Shown: piece by piece, positions 59,456-64,000 of the stretch | Numbering within the stretch: position 1 is the first letter of the stretch | Layout: every line of letters starts with the position of its first letter | Assembly: GCA_002633005.1 (NCBI GenBank) | Contig: NMRA01000441.1 | Coordinates: forward strand, 77,995-141,994 | Length of the DNA stretch: 64,000 nucleotides | Reading direction: 5' to 3' | From: Phoronis australis | Taxonomy: Eukaryota > Phoronida > Phoronidae | The notes under the pieces: generated by a model | Seen by the model: the letters and a program-made list of their open reading frames with translations, nothing else | Told to the model about the DNA's origin: nothing | The model's database searches: none | Made by a program: the position numbers and the translations under genes

Positions 59456-62400
59456 TCACCAAAATTTTGCGTTATTAAAAGCAATCACATACCAAGGATC
59501 TTCGTTCGATTCCTCCATTATTGTCGCCTTGTTCCCGGTGTCAGGGCCACAACGGGGGAAATTTCGTTGGAGATGAGCAGTGATTTCCTGAAAGCGCATC
59601 CCATTTGCAGAACTGCTAATAGAAATCCCATCAAAAATCTTCTTGAGAGTCATTCCAAAATGCTTTAGCTCAAATAGGTCCTGCTGAAGCTGCATAACGT
59701 GTTCGGTAGTCGTGCTTTCGAGGCCCTCGGCGATGGCTGCATCTAGAGCCAGCTTTTCTTTTTCATACTCCGACTTAAGTTGTCTTAGACGAGACAGAAA
59801 TCCATTATTTCGAAAGCTCTCGGCTTGGTTTTCCTCTTGCTTTATGACTATATCCAGATAATCGCCGACTGCGTCATTATAGGCGATTATGGCGTTCTCT
59901 TTCAGAAACGCGCCGTATTTAGCGCAAACTTTCATTATAGTTGTTTCCTCGTTTTGCAGCTCATTGACTTTGCATTCGATGCTTTGTTTGAAGGCTTCTT
60001 TTTGCTCAGTTGCAGATTTTTTGCTCAAAATTTCCTTCTGTACCTCCTCGTCAACGAAGACCTTCTCCACTTTGTCTAGAGTGTACGTTTGGTGCATGTG
60101 ATACGAATATTGGTGGTGGCAACGTGTGCATGATAGACCGCTGATACACTCGCAAAACAACAGTCGCCAGTTGTTAGTTAACTCTGTTGATATTCCTCTC
60201 AAGGTGCAGTGATCGTGACAAACTGCTTTGTAACCAACTGAATGTGTCTTGCCTAGACCTACCCTGACTCTGATGATGCAGTTTGGATGGGCACACACTG
60301 TTCTCGGATATGGCAATTCGTTGCGAACGATGTCAACTCCTTTGAAGTGCAAGCTCTTGTGAAGCTTTGACATGTCATTGTTTTGCACATCTATCTGTTG
60401 TTTTACTTCATTTGCAGCTTGCACATTTTCCTGGATGGTCTTTGCGACTTCTGCCATGGGTTTGCTCATCGCCACGATCACGCGTCGTGCCTCATTCATG
60501 CTGATTGTGTTTCTTACTTTGTGTGGTGGCATCTGGTTTATTTTCTCGAACATTCTGTTGATTTCTTTCGCCGCTCTGTTCCAACTCGTTGCATATGTCT
60601 TGATCTCCTCATCACTGAAAACGATTCCGTTATGAATGCAAGCCAAAAATCTGAATGGCTCGTTATCAAAGCAATAGTAATTGTCTGGTGTTGCCTTGAT
60701 TCCAGTGCCTCTACTGTCTAGCATCTTGTTTAATGCTGGAAGTGTGTCGCCAGGTTTGTAGAATGTCCCACGAGCGTTAGTGAAACAGAAAACAATGTTG
60801 CTCTTGACAGAATTGTGCAAGCGTGCTAAAAGTTCTTGGATACAAAATCTGAACATTGCCGTCAACCTGGAGTTGTTGGGTTTCAACAGAATACAAACTG
60901 CGTGGATTTCTTGGTAATGACTTAAGAAGGAAAGAACGTGGTCAAAATTCTTCCTGTCTTGGTCTAGCCCTCTAATGTCCCCGATGCCTGGAGTATCGAT
61001 CAAGCTAATCTTTTTATCACCGACAGGAAACACATATGACTGTGCCTGTTGAGTGGCAGAGTGTCCAGTTTGCTGAATTTCGTTGTCACTTGGTTCACCA
61101 ATGCTTACTTCTACAGATGTTCCGTCATCTTTTGTGAATCTGAATTTGGAAGGAATTAAAACTAATTCTTCTTTGGCTTCCGTGGCTTCATTCAAATCTG
61201 CAAATGACAAGTAGTTGTATATAGCATTTATCCATGTCGATTTTCCGACACCTGTTTCTCCCAAAACTAGAATATTCGTTTCTTTAATGGCTGGCAATGA
61301 CGACAACTCCTGGAGCAGTAAGTCATGTGGGTAATTCACGTAGTCGGTTCCATGGGCACTTTCGTTACATCGGAATGTAGAAGCTGCCAAGACGTACTCC
61401 CCACACTTGCAGTAGAAATTTAAAGTCTTCAAACCATATTCAACAATGTTTTTGCACTTGAGACATGTCCACATTACAGGGTTGCCAGAGCATTGGCCAT
61501 TTGGACATCGAATTTTCACGTAGGCTATCTCAGCCGGCTTTTGCTGGTATGGTTGAGTTTTACTGTGCTTGATAACACACATCTCATTCCTTCTCACTTC
61601 TTCGTCGTAAAAGTCACTACAGGTCTTGACGCCGTCGGTATACACTACAATCACAGGTCTTCCTTCTTCAGCCCACAAGTCAGCTGTAACTGCCTCGTCA
61701 ATTACTTTAAAAACAGCTTCGCCCTTTCCGTAAGTCTTCTGGTAACGTAAGAAGAAATTTTGAGTCTGAGATGCTATTTCGTTGTCTTCTCTAGGTCTGT
61801 AAAAGACGTACATTGTGAACATGTCATTTGCAACAAATCGATCATTCTTTCCCAGGTAAACAATACCTCTAGCCTTCCAAGCATCCATGTCCTTCAACCT
61901 ATTAAAGTCCTCGTCAAATTCTCTTAACTGAGCTTCATGCAGTGACCCTGGGCTGTTCTCCGTAGAGTATTTACAAAGTAATCCTTTTAATTGTGACAAG
62001 TCGGCTTTCTGGTGGCGAATTTCTTTTGTAAGTTTTTGAAGCTCTGATCTAAACGCAGTTGTTTCAGCGAACATCTCGTCTACGTATTTATCAATGGTAC
62101 GAAGAGTTTCATCCGATACGTAATTGCTCTGGCAGTGCAAATCCACTTGGATATCACGGAGACGTTGCCTTTTTTCTGTTAAGTTTTCGACTACTTCTGT
62201 AGTTGTCTTGACGGTGTCGTCATCAATAGCCCTAAGGTTTATTTCTAATGAAATCGGTGGTTTGCAGATCTTAGCAAAAACATCGAGTGGCAACAACATG
62301 TAGCAAAGAGGGACACCCTTACCACCGTCTGTGCTCGTTACTTGACTCTGCATGGATTTGGCAAGTCGGAAGGCATCTTCAAACGTACTTGGAAGATTGT

Positions 62401-63010
62401 GATGGGATGAAAAGACGTCAGATTTGCATTTAAATGTAAATTTTGTGATGTTGTTGTCATCGTCGCCTGCGTAATCCGCCACTGTTGATTCCTTTGCACT
62501 GACAAGGCATTTTAGCTTTTCCAATTGGGCTTGTAAGGCTTTTTTCAACACGGCCTCGTCTTCATTTTCTGAGTTTTTATACTCGCACGTTATGCAGCAG
62601 AACGCTCCCCACTCAATTCCAACGACGACATGGGTTGCTGGATTTCCCCAATCTTTTATTGATCTCAAAAGCGCTGTGTTAATTTCACATCCGATTTCTC
62701 CAAGCAAGAGGTTTTCGCAAATGGTGCGGATCTTGTATATCATAGTCATGCTTACAGACCTGGCACTTATTTTTACGTCGTCCAGATAAGCTCCCGAGCC
62801 GCTCAGCTTCACCAAGCCAGCTAGCACGCTTGCTTGGAGTTCCGTTTCGATACCAAGTTTCTTGAATTTGTCTGGTATGTTGTCTGACATGACAAGTTCA
62901 AAGGATGCGTCATCCAAATCCTCTTTGCGTATACTGGCATCACCAATTTTGGACTCGAACAAAGTGTCAAACTGAAAAGGGCAAAACATGTTCGTAATAT
63001 GTACTGGCAC
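59456..63010 (-). CDS. SNTX-type MACPF-like domain fused to a P-loop GTPase, large exon
   Basis: An open frame of 1184 codons. Residues 14 to ~260 resemble the N-terminal MACPF/CDC-like domain of the stonustoxin (SNTX) family; clues are THVVVGIEWGA (126-136) and LPSTFEDAFRLAKSM (206-220). Residues ~263-345 look helical, like the FAT-type domain that follows in that family. A Cys cluster follows (C502, C507, C516, C519, C534, C536, C548). The GTPase has G1 GETGVGKS (584-591) and G3 DTPG (672-675); FTNARG (743-748) probably holds the G4 region. A second Cys/His cluster (906-973) precedes a coiled coil (~985-1140). No signal peptide, so probably cytosolic. The true exon probably starts at the acceptor before 62971 (..CCCTTTTCAG), making the first 13 codons intronic, and may end at the donor after 59493 (CCTTG|GTATGTG). 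A role in immunity or membrane attack is inference. Confidence 0.85.
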   Translation of the reverse strand: MPVHITNMFCPFQFDTLFESKIGDASIRKEDLDDASFELVMSDNIPDKFKKLGIETELQASVLAGLVKLSGSGAYLDDVKISARSVSMTMIYKIRTICENLLLGEIGCEINTALLRSIKDWGNPATHVVVGIEWGAFCCITCEYKNSENEDEAVLKKALQAQLEKLKCLVSAKESTVADYAGDDDNNITKFTFKCKSDVFSSHHNLPSTFEDAFRLAKSMQSQVTSTDGGKGVPLCYMLLPLDVFAKICKPPISLEINLRAIDDDTVKTTTEVVENLTEKRQRLRDIQVDLHCQSNYVSDETLRTIDKYVDEMFAETTAFRSELQKLTKEIRHQKADLSQLKGLLCKYSTENSPGSLHEAQLREFDEDFNRLKDMDAWKARGIVYLGKNDRFVANDMFTMYVFYRPREDNEIASQTQNFFLRYQKTYGKGEAVFKVIDEAVTADLWAEEGRPVIVVYTDGVKTCSDFYDEEVRRNEMCVIKHSKTQPYQQKPAEIAYVKIRCPNGQCSGNPVMWTCLKCKNIVEYGLKTLNFYCKCGEYVLAASTFRCNESAHGTDYVNYPHDLLLQELSSLPAIKETNILVLGETGVGKSTWINAIYNYLSFADLNEATEAKEELVLIPSKFRFTKDDGTSVEVSIGEPSDNEIQQTGHSATQQAQSYVFPVGDKKISLIDTPGIGDIRGLDQDRKNFDHVLSFLSHYQEIHAVCILLKPNNSRLTAMFRFCIQELLARLHNSVKSNIVFCFTNARGTFYKPGDTLPALNKMLDSRGTGIKATPDNYYCFDNEPFRFLACIHNGIVFSDEEIKTYATSWNRAAKEINRMFEKINQMPPHKVRNTISMNEARRVIVAMSKPMAEVAKTIQENVQAANEVKQQIDVQNNDMSKLHKSLHFKGVDIVRNELPYPRTVCAHPNCIIRVRVGLGKTHSVGYKAVCHDHCTLRGISTELTNNWRLLFCECISGLSCTRCHHQYSYHMHQTYTLDKVEKVFVDEEVQKEILSKKSATEQKEAFKQSIECKVNELQNEETTIMKVCAKYGAFLKENAIIAYNDAVGDYLDIVIKQEENQAESFRNNGFLSRLRQLKSEYEKEKLALDAAIAEGLESTTTEHVMQLQQDLFELKHFGMTLKKIFDGISISSSANGMRFQEITAHLQRNFPRCGPDTGNKATIMEESNEDPWYVIAFNNAKFW

Positions 63011-64000
63011 CGCAGGAGCAAGGAAACACTTAACACTAGCAGCATTTAACTAGCATTTCCGGCATTGCAACATTTAACACTAAAACTAAATGTTGATGCA
63101 TTGTTGTCCAATAACATGGTACAAGTGCCTGTTATCAACAAACTATACCTCCGAGAATTCCGTTGACAGTTTATGGAGTGGCTCAATTTTCTAATTCGTG
63201 TCTACAAAGTTTTTTGACACGTTTCAGATTGCGTAGACAGCATTACATCAACATGGATTAATGTAGACAGGGCACTGAGCACCATCGTATAGAGGGCTAT
63301 ATCTTTACACGAAATCAACGTTTCATTCACAAACATGGTGCAGGCGATAATTTTGTAGAGGTTGCATGCCTAAAAGAAGGACAATTGAATGTTTGGCCAA
63401 ACTGCAGGAGACAGGAACTGTATTAAATGCCAATTGAAGGTCACAGCGATCGTCCTCTTTCAGCCAGAAGTTTCCCATCTGGGATTGTTGTCGTTCCACA
63501 GGTCCTATTCCATTGTTGTTTTCAGTCCAAAGAGTGATATTCTAGACGTATTCCATTTTGCTCGTCTGTCCATCTCTTTAATGCCACCTTCGCTGCTGAT
63601 GACCTAGAGATGTCAATTTCTTGTGACAGGCGACGAGTTGATTTACCAGAGGAGTTCTCAATTAAGTCATGACCACGACGTCTGAATGTGGGTGGGAGTT
63701 ATGGGTGAAAAAAGGTCGATCTGTGACATTCATTTATATTTCCTACACTTTCTCTTTACTGAAAGTTGCCCACCAAACATTAATTTGACCACCTACCAAC
63801 CTGACATATTGTTCTTGCCAAAATCTACCTTGCATTGCCTTTATGTCAGAAACACCGTTTTGTGGAAAAGTAGGGCTCGTATTTTGTTTTCTGTTCCTTT
63901 AAGGCAAGGGCTTAAGTGAATCACTTTCGTGTCAAAGGAATTTGTCAGACCTGCTGTCTACACAACAAATTGAAAGAAGTCGAAGCATTCATTTATGGAG
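63011..64000. other. Upstream flank of the SNTX-GTPase exon
   Basis: No 5' exon with a phase-0 donor was recognised; it probably lies beyond the window. Confidence 0.4.

Overview
This is metazoan genomic DNA, not bacterial. Its genes are split by long GT-AG introns, large stretches are non-coding, and decayed transposable elements of many classes fill the gaps: BEL/Pao LTR, at least three kinds of LINE, a MULE/FLYWCH transposase relic and several terminal-inverted-repeat (TIR) elements. A stonustoxin-family (SNTX) domain fused to a P-loop GTPase, together with this mix of elements, suggests a marine invertebrate or basal chordate. The species cannot be named from the sequence. Two Ns, one inside a 211-base poly-C run, mark poor assembly spots.

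Left part (1-10.6 kb): no intact gene. It holds short inverted repeats, a small TIR element (6.4-6.64 kb) and a broken minus-strand LINE (about 7.0-8.67 kb).

Centre-left (10.7-27.4 kb): one minus-strand gene of at least 13 exons, which I joined by matching splice sites and phases. It encodes 618 visible residues of a class V aminotransferase / cysteine-desulfurase-like enzyme. The PLP lysine, pyridine-ring aspartate and catalytic-type cysteine are all present. The 5' exon(s) with the start codon were not found. Three of its introns carry copies of one repeat family built from ~150 bp units, most starting with a CTCF-like core motif. The intron between exons 2 and 3 holds a BEL/Pao relic and a LINE 3' fragment.

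Middle (27.5-50 kb): mostly non-coding. It has a 5'-truncated LINE with a clear 16-bp target-site duplication (32.2-33.3 kb), a split RNase-H-bearing LINE, miniature elements, copies of one dispersed repeat family, and one candidate signal-peptide first exon (49876-50022, minus).

Right part (50-64 kb): a 388-bp TIR element with a possible THAP-like remnant, a 287-bp array of small hairpins with complementary, varying stems and a shared loop (53139-53425), a MULE/FLYWCH transposase pseudogene (54.0-55.3 kb), the poly-C tract, and a large minus-strand coding exon (59.5-63.0 kb) for a protein combining an SNTX-type MACPF-like domain, Cys/His clusters, a P-loop GTPase and a coiled coil.

The two real genes show no evident functional link. 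The most noteworthy items are the SNTX-GTPase fusion, the intronic CTCF-like arrays and the covarying hairpin array.
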